DNA of 64,000 nt from Sympetrum striolatum (GCA_947579665.1 OX388346.1:92568615-92632614); one strand, 5' to 3'. Positions 22,481 through 33,219 are shown, counted from the first letter of the stretch. Numbers and translations: made by a program. Notes: generated by a model from the sequence alone, not told the origin.

Positions 22481-23633
22481 AGACATGACTTTCCCAATAA
22501 GGGTTATCAGACATAAAAATCAACGCAAATTAGCACCAAAACTGTGAAAGTGTGTTTCTGTGCATAAGAATTAACGATTCGCATTCTCATAAACTTCTGT
22601 ATTATTATTATTACATAAACGTCGCAATCGACAGTCCTATCAATCTCTACATCCGACAGCATTTTCCGATAAGGCCTTTACGTCGGGAAAATCGTAGGCA
22701 GTTATTCTTAACTGAAATATGAGAATAATATGTAATAGTGAGCTCAAAAGGGAGATTTTGTTTTATAATTTTATCAGAACCTGAGTTGAAAACGTTGGAA
22801 AGAAGCCGAAACAAATAGAGATAAGAGAGCCGTTGGTGGGATACATTTTTCTCTCGCGTGATCAATAAACCCATTATTCGCAAAGGGTATATTCCAATTC
22901 GGAAAAAATTGATTAATGATATCCATGGGAATCCAAATAAGTCACGCAGAAACGGACAAATAGTGCAGATTTGCTGGGTTTCCATTTCGTGGTTTCAATG
23001 GAGCGATACAAATTGCATTCATTACTTCTTTTCGAACGGCTCGATAAAAATTTAAACGGCCCCATGGCTATGTTCGGCATCACTCTTTTTACTCAGCTAT
23101 TAAAAACGCGCTTGCATGAAAATGGCGCGTTTACGAGCAGCATTTCCAGCGAATTACGAGGTCGTTAATTACCTCACTTCTGGAGCAAGGTCAGTTCGAG
23201 AAGACGTATCTGTCGCATCCAATTGTAAAGGGAAAGCTTCGAATGAGAAGATCTGCGCCGAAAGGGAAGAACAGCAGCCGAAAAGATTCTCCGCAGCAGC
23301 CTTCATCGGTGACTTCCTTTGTTAGGCAGAATGTGGCTGAATCCAGACGAGGAAACTGCTCCTTTAAGTTCATTTCCAAGAATTCGTCCTAAGAACAATA
23401 TATGCGTCATTCTTCCTCAAATGCGAAATTATGTGTTTTTCCGTATTTTTATTCATAAAAAAAGTCGATTGCGTAGTACTATTTAATCTAACGTAATTTC
23501 TTCTGCAAAGAACGGATCATTAAAATACATGGCGATGTATTTCCTTTGATGAAACGGGAATTATATAAGATTCAACCAAATTTTCATTTTTTAAATATTT
23601 TTGCTGTATAATGATAATCTGAAAAATTCGACA
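22481..23633. other. Intergenic DNA, no gene recognised
   Basis: 22650-23340 is GC-balanced and has open frames of 62-112 codons on both strands that overlap each other. None shows a known motif. Confidence 0.5.
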
Positions 23634-23641
23634 GTTTAAAC

Positions 23642-23921
23642 CAGTGCTCCGCAGCCTTTTCTGACCTACGACACACCAAAATTCTTCCTAGAATTCTTCG
23701 GCACACCAAAACTAAAATATGTAGGTATTAAATAAATTATAATAATTATTCTATACTACATTTTGAAAAATAGACAATATTATGAGAAACAATTTGTCCT
23801 TGTGTATTAAATACTTGATGAAAAATTGTAAAATGTCAAATACATTGAATTTGACTTCGGCACACTTGTGTCCGGCTCACGGCACACCAGTGTGTCACGG
23901 CACACCGGTTGCGGAGCACTG
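23642..23921. mobile_element. hAT-like MITE (280 bp)
   Basis: The ends CAGTGCTCCGCA and the complement TGCGGAGCACTG are flanked by identical 8-bp duplications GTTTAAAC (23634-23641 and 23922-23929). Subterminal GGCACACC motifs repeat at both ends, near 23700 and 23866-23906. No coding is present. It belongs to a different hAT family from the 10489 and 44037 copies. Confidence 0.92.
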
Positions 23922-23929
23922 GTTTAAAC

Positions 23930-24714
23930 TAATGATATTTATGTATTTGTAGTAGTGTTACCAAATTTAAAAAATAAATGTAAATAATTATCTACCAAGC
24001 ATTTTAATGATTTTTAAGCACTCTTATATACAGTAATTAATTAGTCCATTATCATTATCATGAATCGAAAACAGTAGTTTTCTTTTTAAAATGGAAGACT
24101 GCTGCAAATCAATCTTAGGATTGTAACGAGAGAAAAAGAATTTCTTTTAAAAATTTACGATCATTCACATTTTTGTACAAACAATGCAGATACGAAGATT
24201 ACAGAAATTACTTTAGAACCCTATGCTAAAACATTATAAAGGTAAGAAAGACCATTCGATTAAGTTTAAATTTTACATTAAGTTATTCTGTACTTAACTA
24301 CAATTCCGCAAAGTTCCCAATGAAATGCATTCAGCGTTATCACTAATTGAAATTGGAATTTTTAAAATCGCCCTCACTTACAATTTCCCAATTTTACTAT
24401 CATTCGGAAAATATTATTTACGAACGCATAACTTAATTAATTGGGGTTATTGCGTTGGGTTACCATTGGTTTTACTTACAAAACAAATATTGAATGTTTC
24501 CTTACCTTTAATCAACCTATGAATATGTCCTCTGTAATCAGCAATCAAATAATATAACATTACTCTTGAACAACAATTTTGGCGTCTCTAGAAGTCGAGG
24601 GTCTCTTTACAAAATTTATAAGCATAACCCAAAAGTTAAAAAATGCCCGTGAAGTCGCCAAATTATTAACTCAATGTTTGAGTCTGTTTTGAGGCTGTTT
24701 GTATGTGATCGAAG
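23930..24714. other. Intergenic DNA, nothing recognised
   Basis: AT-rich, with only a 65-codon hydrophobic frame (24325-24522) that I judge to be chance. Confidence 0.55.
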
Positions 24715-24716
24715 TA

Positions 24717-25152
24717 CAGTAGAACTCCGACTATCCGAATCGCTGATTATCCGAATCGCTTTAGGACACCATCTCGTAAAGCAGTTCTAAATTCGCTGAC
24801 GTGGTAAGCATAACGGTAGAACCTAATAGACCTACACGAAAACAAACCCATGCGCCTACCGTTGGGCTGAGTATACTGATTAAAAATGTTTTATAAAAAG
24901 TATTTGATAATTTGAACACTACATTAGTTTGATTTAGTAGTATTTCATTAGAATATTGAGAAGTGATGTACGATTAACATGCCAAAGTGTTACCATTTTT
25001 TAAATTAATTAATACGTAGCTCTTTTTTATACTATATATGCGGTTTTTTCTCCCGTTTTCAATATACACACCGAAGTTAAATAATTATCCAAAATTTAGA
25101 TTATCCGAATGAAGTCCGGTCCCAATTGATTCGGATAATTGGAGTTCAACTG
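24717..25152. mobile_element. pogo/Tigger-type MITE (436 bp)
   Basis: The ends CAGTAGAACTCCGACTATCC and, on the right, the complement of CAGTTGAACTCCAATTATCC are flanked by TA on both sides (24715-24716 and 25153-25154). CAGT(T/A)GAACTCC...ATCCGAAT is the classic end of pogo/Tigger elements. The interior has no transposase. A second ATTATCCGAAT motif sits just inside each end. Confidence 0.88.
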
Positions 25153-25154
25153 TA

Positions 25155-27333
25155 TCAATTTGTCTTCATGAGGGTTAGGATAGCTCCATTACGTTTCGTT
25201 AGATAGAGAGGAATTCTTACCCGAAACTAGAGCAAACATACTCCGCAAACATATACATTCCTCGAGGTTCCGAGCCTCCGTCACGGCTCTGCCACAACAC
25301 TAAGAATGTGAAGAGAGGATTGAACTGTTCGTTCTGGAAGAGAAGCGAATTCCCACAAACGCAAGAAATGTCCTCGGAAAGGGAAAACGTGCGCGCATTC
25401 CATCTCCCGAGAACGTGAATAAATAAAAAGAAGTCGGCATCGATTGGAACCCCTTTTCCCACCCAAGAAAGGGTACCCTTTTTAAGGGGAGAGAGAGATT
25501 GTGCTGCCCTCTACGGGCCGAAAGGAGAAAGATCCGCAAAGTGACAATAGAAAACCGTGACGCAGAAAGTTGTGCGGAAAGGAATTCCCAAATGAGCAGG
25601 AAAGAAGAAAGAGGAAGGAGAGGAAATGGGAGAGAAATGGAGGTGCGAGTTCTCAAAAGGATTCTTCGGAAAAAGTTCCGCCGTTCATCGCTAATTGCCA
25701 AAGAACGATTACCGAGTCCAATGAAGAATCAGAGAAGGGAACGGTTATGATTCGGAGCTCCTTTTGTAAAATCTTCCTTGATATGATTAGGCTCGCTCGA
25801 GCAATCTCGCTCTTCCAGGAAAATGAATTATTTCCACGAGAGATCTAAGTAAATTATTCCTCGGAAAATGTTATTCGTCGAATGCGCCTTCGTACGAAAA
25901 CTTAATACCGATTCAATTAAATATATTCAAATGGAGAATATTATTTTCTGTTCTGATAAAATTGAAAGATTACATTTTTGGGATTATGTTTAAGATAATG
26001 ATAATAAGATGCTGTAATTCCAACAGAATGGATTCTGAGATAATTAAATGTCGGAATTGCTTCAAAGCGAAAGAACTATCAATTTCGAATAATTAATTTG
26101 ATGTATTACCTAATAGCTGCAATCGCAAAAAATAAATGTATTTAGAGAGAGTTTAAATTGAAAAAGTATACGTTCAGCATGAAAATAGCTTTTACTAAAA
26201 GGAAATTGTATATTGGATAATGTCTACAGAAAATTCCGAGTTTTTATTCCGTACGAGAAAAATTATCTCAAACTGTAGATAATAATCCTCAAATATCGTC
26301 GACCGATATTTTATCTAGCCATGTACTTAAATATGTACTTTATGTACTTGACTATAGGGGAAACATTACAATTTCTATCAATTTTAATCCAATCTCCCGA
26401 GGATAGAAGTAATTTGAATCATTCCTGTGTAGGACAAGGAAATCAGATACAAATATTCTCAATTATTTATCTTAAGAAAGGATAGACGCAAACCTTAACC
26501 TTCGATGATAATCATCGTATAGATATATGAGCATCAGGATGATTATTTAAATCATTCGATGCATGATTCAATCTTTGTTACGTAACTAAAGCATATAGCT
26601 TCAGTTAATTTGAGGCTGCAGAAACGCAGCAGCAGACAACCGACAAACAAGATTGCTCCCAACTTATTTACATATGATTTTACAGAATAGGGTGTCATTC
26701 CCTTATAGGAAACTCATTTATTAACGAACTTGTATTCTTTAAAATCTAGTAGGATATTGGAAAATGAAGAGCTTGAGGGAGTTTATAAAGTGAATATTTA
26801 GATTGAAAATGAGACCCGCAGAACATTTTACAAGAGAACGATACAGATCTGATGAAAAAATATATTTAATAGAGGCGAAGTATTTCCAAGTAAGCGATAA
26901 AATATCTTTGAGGGGACTTAAGGGGAGAAATGCATGTTGGGGAGACCTTAAAGAAGGCTGAAAGTGAGAGAGATATGAACGGAGAGATAAGGTTGGGAAA
27001 GTATAAAATAAGTTCGGAGAAGCGAAAACTCTGGGGGAACCCGAAAGGAATTCCGTGGAGGGACATTAAGGGGTGGAGAAGGGTTGATGAGGGTGCAGAG
27101 GCAAAAAAGTAGACTCACTTGTCAGAATCCAGTCCATTGTAACAACGTAATAGGAGCAATCGACAGGGACATCGAATTAACAAAAAATACGACGAGAAAA
27201 TCGAAAAATTTGCCCTTCGAATGTAAGTCAAAGTTATAAAGGTGTGAAAGTGTGACTTCAACTTTATCCACGTATGACTTAGGATCACGAACTTAGAAAG
27301 TATAGGACTGGAAACTGCTGAATTTTTTTGGCT
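25155..27333. other. Intergenic DNA with a GC-balanced block
   Basis: 25200-25860 has open frames of up to 133 codons on both strands, all overlapping and without motifs. 25580-25640 is purine-rich. 26860-27110 likewise has one short frame per strand. Nothing further is supported. Confidence 0.5.
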
Positions 27334-27432
27334 CCCTTAATGTCCGCATCCGCGAGATGGCAGCACTGAAGTTCGCCCTTTGAAACCATAATCTTATATG
27401 GAGTAAAAGGTGAAAAAGCACGATTATGATAC
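27334..27432 (+). repeat. Left copy of a ~97-bp inverted repeat pair
   Basis: The block containing CCGCGAGATGGCAGCACTGA and ACGATTATGATAC recurs in inverted orientation at 33255-33351. The pair encloses 5.8 kb that includes the pogo-like, Transib, P-like and mariner MITE insertions. It could be the ends of a larger old element, or two independent copies of a dispersed repeat. Confidence 0.6.
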
Positions 27433-27897
27433 ATATGTAATAAAGAGTAATATTTTCCAAAGAGTAATTGTTTTATCCATCAATAGGTACTTTTGAATTG
27501 AATACAAAACATTTGAATAAGACGGACTAATTAGCAAATCCGAAGAACAGGTACTTGCCTTAAACACTGGTAACTTTGATTAGGTGTAACGGCGAAGAGG
27601 TCAAATAAACATAGTGAGTGTGATGAAAATAATGTCAGAATAGTACAGGTAACTTTGTCGCCGTAAAAACATTCTCCGTAAATCACTGAAATCCGATGAA
27701 CCGTACCGAAGAATGGGGTGACTTTGGCCGTTTTTTAGATTTTTTAAAAATATTTCTGTATTCAATTACATTCTCTATGCTCAGAAAATTTAAATTGCAT
27801 GAAGGTAATTCTTATTCATGCAAATCTAAATATTTTCTTAAACAACGGAATTTGTTTAAAAAATAAAGAATAGCGGCCTTAGGCACCCCAACCGATG

Positions 27898-28632
27898 CAC
27901 AGTGGGCTAGAATCGAAAAAACCTGGACAAGGGGCTAAAAATGGTTTTCTTGAGTGCGGTTATTGAAACTTGGCATAATTATTGCAAAATGATTGAATTT
28001 TATGTTCCCGCTCGTCGTTTTTTAAAATTTTCAGGCATCAAATAGATACAGGGCGTCAAACTTGAGAAATGTTCACGAAAACGGGAAGTTTCGGATTTTT
28101 CGGAAAAAAGTTCAAGTTCGTTGATATATAGTTGCTTTTGAGAGAAGCTGTTGGAGAAAACAACACAGCAGTAATCTAGCATTACTCTTTGTCTTGCAAT
28201 TCGCTGAATGTTTCATGCTCTAAGATGGTTCTTTGGTTATTTAAAGCAACAAAATGGCGGACACCTTTTTCGGACAAATTTCGAGATAAAGTAAGGAAAT
28301 CAACAACGTAAACAGCGATGGACTATCAAGTCTCTTATGCCACGTCAATTTACAAGGCTTCTAGATATGGAATCTGAAGAGATTGTTTCATTTCACCTGC
28401 TACCCTGTGATTTCGGTGGACTTTTCCTAAGCGCTGCGCGGTCCGGCTGGACGCCGTAGAATACCCAAATCCGGTTTCGGCGTCTTTTTGGTTAGGTTGA
28501 GTCGAAAATTTTGCTTCTTTTATGTTTAATTCTGGGAAACCATATTAAAAACTTATTTTAATACACTTTATATGAGTTTGAGACCATTACTTTAGATAAT
28601 AAATGCGGAATTGAGAAATTTTGGCACATTAG
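27898..28632. repeat. Transib left terminal inverted repeat
   Basis: About 735 bp, matched in inverted orientation by 30538-31274. A 60-codon frame inside (28182-28000, minus) is translated identically in the other arm (30990-31172, plus), so at least that 183-bp part is the same at protein level in both. The first bases form a CACAGTG heptamer followed 10 bp later by GAAAAAACC. Confidence 0.92.
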
Positions 28633-28968
28633 AGACATTGGCCTATATTATATTTTTACCAGTAAAAATATCTCTGGCGAACTTTATATTTTCTATCCTG
28701 GCCAAAAATACTGTTAACAGAATTGAGCAATCTTCTCATCTTCCAATTTAGCCGGCCCTTATTTTATGGGCCCTGAGTTAAGTACGGCTTACGGCACTCT
28801 AGTGCAATGCCAACATCCGTACGCATCCGCCCCTTTGCTAGGGCTATTGGGCACGTGCCTTCGGGGTTCTTATGAAAGAGAAAATATTTTGGAAGTTTCT
28901 GTTTTAGTCTTCCTTTGAAGGCAAAAAGTTAGTTTCTTGTGCTTTTGGTTTTCGGATATCCTGCCACA

Positions 28969-29062
28969 GTATTTTGGCTTCAAGAGACTCCACGAGATAC
29001 AACGACGATCCGTTTGCCCTGGGGCTGTTATTTGGAAATCTCTAGCTGATCCATCACATAAA
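28969..29062 (+). pseudogene. Probable Transib transposase exon (N-terminal part)
   Basis: One plus-strand frame reads EIQRRSVCPGAVIWKSLADP followed by SHK. It resembles the IWKaLaDPsHk segment upstream of the catalytic core in Transib transposases. It is preceded by CTGCCACAG, which looks like a splice acceptor, and followed directly by GTATGAGT, which looks like a donor. Exon limits are inferred from these signals only. Confidence 0.55.
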
Positions 29063-29318
29063 GTATGAGTAATTTATTAAAATAAGAAAAATATGGGTAA
29101 ATGGCGTCTAAATAAGATTTTTAGAAAATCTGATATTTTTTACCAAGAGTGATAGGAATCTTAAATGTTTTTATGCCGAAAATTGCTATCTAAGTAGTGA
29201 ATTGGGTAGATTTCATCATTAAACAGGGAGAATTTAGCAACAGATCCTTATTTATTTCCGTTTTTTAAATAGTCTTTTACTTGACGTTTATTAAAACATA
29301 GGATTATCTTTTGTGAAA

Positions 29319-30375
29319 TGCATTTTTCCGAAATTACTCGATTGGTGATTCATCAAGTAATTATAAAAGTGAAGGAAACCAAATCAATATTGGATCGAAA
29401 GAATCATCTGCTGAATTTTTTGATTCGCAAGTTGAAATTGAAAGATTTAACTCTGATCTGAATGATTCTCTTAGGTACTGCCTTGCTCCTTATCCAGAAG
29501 GGATTTCCGTTTCGAAAAAGACTTACGAAGTGAATTTACAATCTCTGCTAGCACATACAGCGTCAAGAATTGTAGCTTCAATATCAACAGTACAAACCTC
29601 AAAGCGTAAAATCAAATGCTCCCTAACCCACAAATATGGTTTCTATGGAAGCTCTGGCCATTCACTGTATAAGCAAGGATGCCAACAGCAGGGAAAATTG
29701 TACGAGTTTTTATTCGTGAGATCTTTCGTTCCTCTCCGATTAGTAAACGATAATACAGGTAAATAGCACTAATTCAGCGTTTTACTCAAACTTAAACTTA
29801 AAAGAAAGAAAAACTTTCATCTAGTCATTTCAATAATTTTGGTTATTATATTACATTAAGGTAAAATAATATGGCCAAATCCTCGGCCATCCTCAACATG
29901 TGTTGGCAGCCAATTCGCCTTCAATGGAAGAAGGAGACGAAGAGCATTCCCAAGATGGAATACATTTTCCATTTTTTCAAGCTACTGCTGGGATACTGCC
30001 TGTCTCTACGTAAATTTGTATCATTGGTACTATATGCCTCCAACAGAACATAAAGTACTTATTCACGGAACAGGAATATCAAAAGATGCGATTCTTCCGT
30101 TGGGAGAGCTATGAGAAGAAGCCATGGAAGCTAGAAACAAAGATATCAGGAGGTTTCGGGTAAGATTCACGAAGAAACACTCGAGAATAGCCACTGATGA
30201 GGATTTAATAAAAAGGCTGCTGGTAACATCAAATGCCAGGTTTGCCATATAAGGCACATTGTAATCCAAGAAGAAAAGGATTCTAACAACAGAGTTTAGA
30301 AATCTCATCAACGACGACCGAGAGAGTGAATTATTTGAATCCGAGGATTCAGATGAAGAATATTCTGACGACTGA
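29319..30375 (+). pseudogene. Transib transposase core, inactivated
   Basis: Coding resumes after a stop near 29318 and reads YCLAPYPEGISV, LQSLLAHTASRIV, HKYGFYGSSGHSLYKQ and VPLRLVNDNTGK. After an intron (29759-29860) come WPNPRPSST and, one frameshift later, PIRLQWKKET, then HWYYMPPTEHKVLIHG, EEAMEARNKDIRRF and an acidic tail ending SEDSDEEYSDD at the TGA at 30373. All are Transib/RAG1-core landmarks in order. Defects are: Tyr (TAT, 29644-29646) where the first catalytic Asp is expected in GFDGSSG; loss of the central zinc-binding and second-Asp region between KKET and WYYMP; a TGA at 30112-30114 just before the EEA segment with the catalytic Glu region; and a further stop near 30250. Confidence 0.88.
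29759..29860 (+). other. Intron within the Transib transposase
   Basis: The 102-bp segment begins GTAAAT after ACAG and ends ACATTAAG before GTAAAATAATATGG. Removing it joins NTG to GKIIWPNPRPSST without a shift, restoring the family's usual LVN...GKIIWqNPRPSST segment. The T-rich stretch before the AG is consistent with a polypyrimidine tract. Confidence 0.75.
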
Positions 30376-30537
30376 GTGGGAGGAACTTAATAAGGTAATG
30401 AAATACGTTAATTACAATTAATATTTAAGATGTAAGCAGCCATTCCGACAATTAAGGTAATATGTGTAAAATTCACAGGAATATTAACAATTTTAAGAGT
30501 TTTTATACGTATTAAACAAAATAACAAACAATTTCCC

Positions 30538-31274
30538 TAATGTGCCAAAATTTCTCAATTCCGTATTTATTATCTAAATTAATGGTCTCAAACTCATATC
30601 TTAAGGTGTATTAAAATAAGTTTTTAATATGGTTTCCCAGAATTAAACATAAAAGAAGCAAAATTTTCGACTCAACCTAACCAAAAAGACGCCGAAACCG
30701 GATTTGGGTATTCTACGGCGTCCAGCCGGACCGCGCAGCGCTTAGGAAAAGTCCACCGAAATCACAGGGTAGCAGGTGAAATGAAACAGTCTCTTCAGAT
30801 TCCATATCTAGAAGCCTTGTAAATTGACGTGGTATAAGAGACTTGATAGTCCATCGCTGTTTACCTTGTTGATTTCCTTACTTTATCTCGAAATTTGTCC
30901 GAAAAAGGTGTCCGCCATTTTGTTGCTTTAAATAAGCAAAGAACCATCTTAGAGCATGAAACATTCAGCGAATTGCAAGACAAAGAGTAATGCTAGATTA
31001 CTGCTGTGTTGTTTTCTCCAACAGCTTCTCTCAAAAGCAACTATATATCAACGAACTTGAACTTTTTTCCGAAAAATCCGAAACTTCCCGTTTTCGTGAA
31101 CATTTCTCAAGTTTGACGCCCTGTATCTATTTGATGCCTGAAAATTTTAAAAAACGACGAGCGGGAACATAAAATTCAATCATTTTGCAATAATTATGCC
31201 AAGTTTCAATAACCGCACTCAAGAAAACCATTTTTAGCCCCTTGTCCAGGTTTTTTCGATTCTAGCCCACTGTG
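30538..31274. repeat. Transib right terminal inverted repeat
   Basis: This is the inverted partner of 27898-28632, with very few visible differences over about 735 bp. It ends in CACTGTG next to the CGATG duplication. Confidence 0.92.
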
Positions 31275-31741
31275 CGATGGGGTGACTTCGGCCATTAAAT
31301 ATGTTTCCTAAATATCGCCTATAAAATTAACTATATGACTAATATTACGACCATTAATATATTTTAAGATCTTTAAATTATTATTATATTTAATCTTTGT
31401 TTAATAGGTACTGAGATAAGAAGTTATTGACTCATTATAACGTTTTTCCACTTTATTTATAATTTTCAAAAGAAAAATAATTGTTTTACATATTTTAATT
31501 TTTTTCCTCCAAAAACAAAAAGAATAAAAAATTATTGTAGAAAACCTCTACTCAATGTTATTCGGACCCTTTTAAATTTTTTTTCAAGCCTTAGAGTCAG
31601 TGTTTTGTTTCTACTAATGAATCTCCGAACCAAACAATTTCTGGAATTTTTGTCAAAGCACTGAACATTTACTTTTCACTGTTCAAATACGTTTGTACTA
31701 AAATTTGGATATCACGAATACTCACAAAATATTTAACAGCA

Positions 31742-31801
31742 CTTCCACTAATTTAATCTCTTTTTCACGAAGAAGCACTGTTTTGCCTCCAATTGTCTTC
31801 A
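31742..31801 (-). pseudogene. pogo-like transposase fragment
   Basis: The reading KHLKTIGGKTVLLREKEIKL is followed by VEVLLNIL and a stop. The resemblance to the hinge between the DNA-binding and catalytic domains of pogo/Tigger transposases is short, so the call rests partly on the element's ends. Confidence 0.4.
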
Positions 31802-32213
31802 AATGTTTCCCATCTTGCTGAGTGTTACTGAGAGAAGTTACCAGTCTGAGGTTTTCGTAGACTTGTCTCGAGAATGCACGATTTTCAATTTAGTTCCCAA
31901 TTACAATTGTACTGTCAATGTTGCAAGGAGCAAGACGGATTTGCAGGCGATATGTCAAGACAATCTAAATTTTAAAGGGCAAGAAAAAATAGCTACTTCG
32001 TGAAATTTTAGTACTACATAATTTATTGTACTAAAAATTTACAATTTGTGGAGCAGTGTAGGCGTGGTCGAAGTCACCCCTTTCTACGGTAACGTTGATG
32101 TAAGTTGGAAAGTGCGACCACGTAGTGTTAGTTGGAGATCTTCATTGTCGTTACTGCGCTTGAAGACTTTTGATATATTTTAAGATATCCTTAAGGTATC
32201 CTTAATCTTAAAA

Positions 32214-32626
32214 ATGCCTTGTCGTCGTTGTATTGCACCAGATAAAGAGACACAGCAAGTATGCTGTTTGCCAGGCAGCATTAATTCATCCGGGTCATTA
32301 TCTTGCCATCCAGTGGCAAAGTTAACAAATCTGAAAAGTATGGGGGGTTTAGTTCATCCTAATGTAAACCTTCATACTTTCATCCTCAAAGTGGAGGAAC
32401 AATTTGTAAAGCACTGTGAGTCAAACGATGTGCTTGAGTGCATAATTACAGAGTTACTTGAAGGTGATGAAGAGATAACTTTTCCATGCACGGAAGTGAA
32501 ATCATAGCATATATAATAAAATATTATGTAACTATGAGGATTAGACAGCATGCAAAGCTTATAAATTTAAAGAAAGTGCATCGAAAAGAAAAATTGCGAA
32601 ACTGTCTAAAACTTAATGTTTGGTGA
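32214..32626 (+). pseudogene. P/THAP9-like transposase C-terminal relic
   Basis: An ATG-initiated frame (32214-32504) contains KLTNLKSMGGLVHPNVNLHT, KVEEQFVKHC and ITFPCTEVKS. A -1 shift at 32504 continues as YIIKYYVTMRIRQHAKLINL and KKVHRKEKLRN to a TGA at 32624. The order (LxxLKxRGGLxxPs, CxxxE..fr, FPC..H, Yl.iR..q.AK..n) is the C-terminal pattern of P-element/THAP9-type transposases. The catalytic part is absent. Family naming is from motif memory and could be wrong in detail; that it is a transposase relic is firmer. Confidence 0.55.
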
Positions 32627-32835
32627 ATACATTTTTTATACCACTCAATCCAATATGTTTGTATATTGTATAACCTAACTTCACATTTCAGCCTCCCCAA
32701 GATAAAATGAAGTCCACGCCAGTCATTAAAATTTAATACTTTTGGATTTATGTATGTTTCAACAATATATGACCGTTTACTCATTTCCTGGAGACTATTT
32801 CTGGGAACTTCCATTTTTTTCAGGAAATATGTATA

Positions 32836-32957
32836 CGAGGGTGGTCTGAAAAGTTTCCGACCCCAGATTTTTCAGACTTCTTCAGAAAATTTTCAGAAAT
32901 TTTCAGAAAACATGTCGAGAAATGTTGAAATGTCGGAAACTTTTCAGACCACCCATG
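32836..32957. mobile_element. Mariner MITE (122 bp)
   Basis: The ends CGAGGGTGGTCTGAAAAGTT and the complement are flanked by TA (32834-32835 and 32958-32959). The interior TTTTCAGA repeats match those of the 19097 copy, with 9 bp more. No coding. Confidence 0.9.
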
Positions 32958-33030
32958 TACATCCTGTGATTCTAGTTTTAAAAGGTCTAGTTGAAAGTAG
33001 ATGTTACGTTGGTAATTTATTAAGGATCAA

Positions 33031-33219
33031 TTATTTTCCGTGTATCCAAACAGAATACATTGCACTTCGCTGATCTACGAATAATGTTTTCACAGCGACG
33101 AAGTTACTTGTGGTGTGCCCTGAAGGCAACCTGCACTTCTTCGGATTTACTAATTTGCCCATTTTATTCAATTGTTTTAAGTACTTATAAATGGATAAAT
33201 CACTATCTCTGAATTCCAT
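33031..33219 (-). CDS. Unassigned 62-codon frame
   Basis: A minus-strand frame starts ATGGAATTC at 33219 and lies just downstream (in its own direction) of the 97-bp repeat at 33255-33351. It reads MEFRDSDLSIYKYLKQLN and contains one CRLPSGH segment. I do not recognise it. It may be the first exon of an old element whose promoter is the 97-bp repeat, or chance. Low confidence that it is expressed. Confidence 0.2.
   Translation of the reverse strand: MEFRDSDLSIYKYLKQLNKMGKLVNPKKCRLPSGHTTSNFVAVKTLFVDQRSAMYSVWIHGK

Larger units (their letters stand above)
27898..31274 (+). mobile_element. Transib DNA transposon (3377 bp), nonautonomous
   Basis: The element starts CACAGTGGGCTAGAATCG and ends with the exact complement. 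It is flanked by CGATG on both sides (27893-27897 and 31275-31279). A 5-bp target duplication plus ends fitting CACWRTGG are the hallmarks of Transib, the superfamily from which RAG1 arose. The terminal inverted repeats are unusually long, about 735 bp each. The centre holds a broken Transib transposase on the plus strand. It is inserted in a pogo-like element, so it is the younger of the two. Confidence 0.92.
27706..32089 (-). mobile_element. pogo-like (Tc1/mariner) element, split by a Transib
   Basis: The left end CCGAAGAATGGGGTGACTTT and the complement of the right end CCGTAGAAAGGGGTGACTTC differ at 3 of 20 bases. Each is next to TA (27704-27705 and 32090-32091). Without the Transib and one copy of its target duplication the element is about 1.0 kb. 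A minus-strand segment in the right part reads KHLKTIGGKTVLLREKEIKL (about 31801-31742), similar to the GRkTVLs..eE..LV segment of pogo-type transposases. An extra inverted copy of the GGGGTGACTT end lies at the Transib insertion point, so two related ends may have been fused there. Confidence 0.55.

Noticed and set aside
25217..25848. Frames up to 133 codons on both strands
   Set aside because: Overlapping frames with low-complexity Arg/Glu/Lys or Leu/Phe/Ser content caused by purine-rich DNA; no domain recognised.
27990..31180. A 60-codon protein present in two identical copies (28000-28182 and 30990-31172)
   Set aside because: Both lie at mirrored positions in the Transib arms; the identity reflects the arms, and no protein resemblance was seen.
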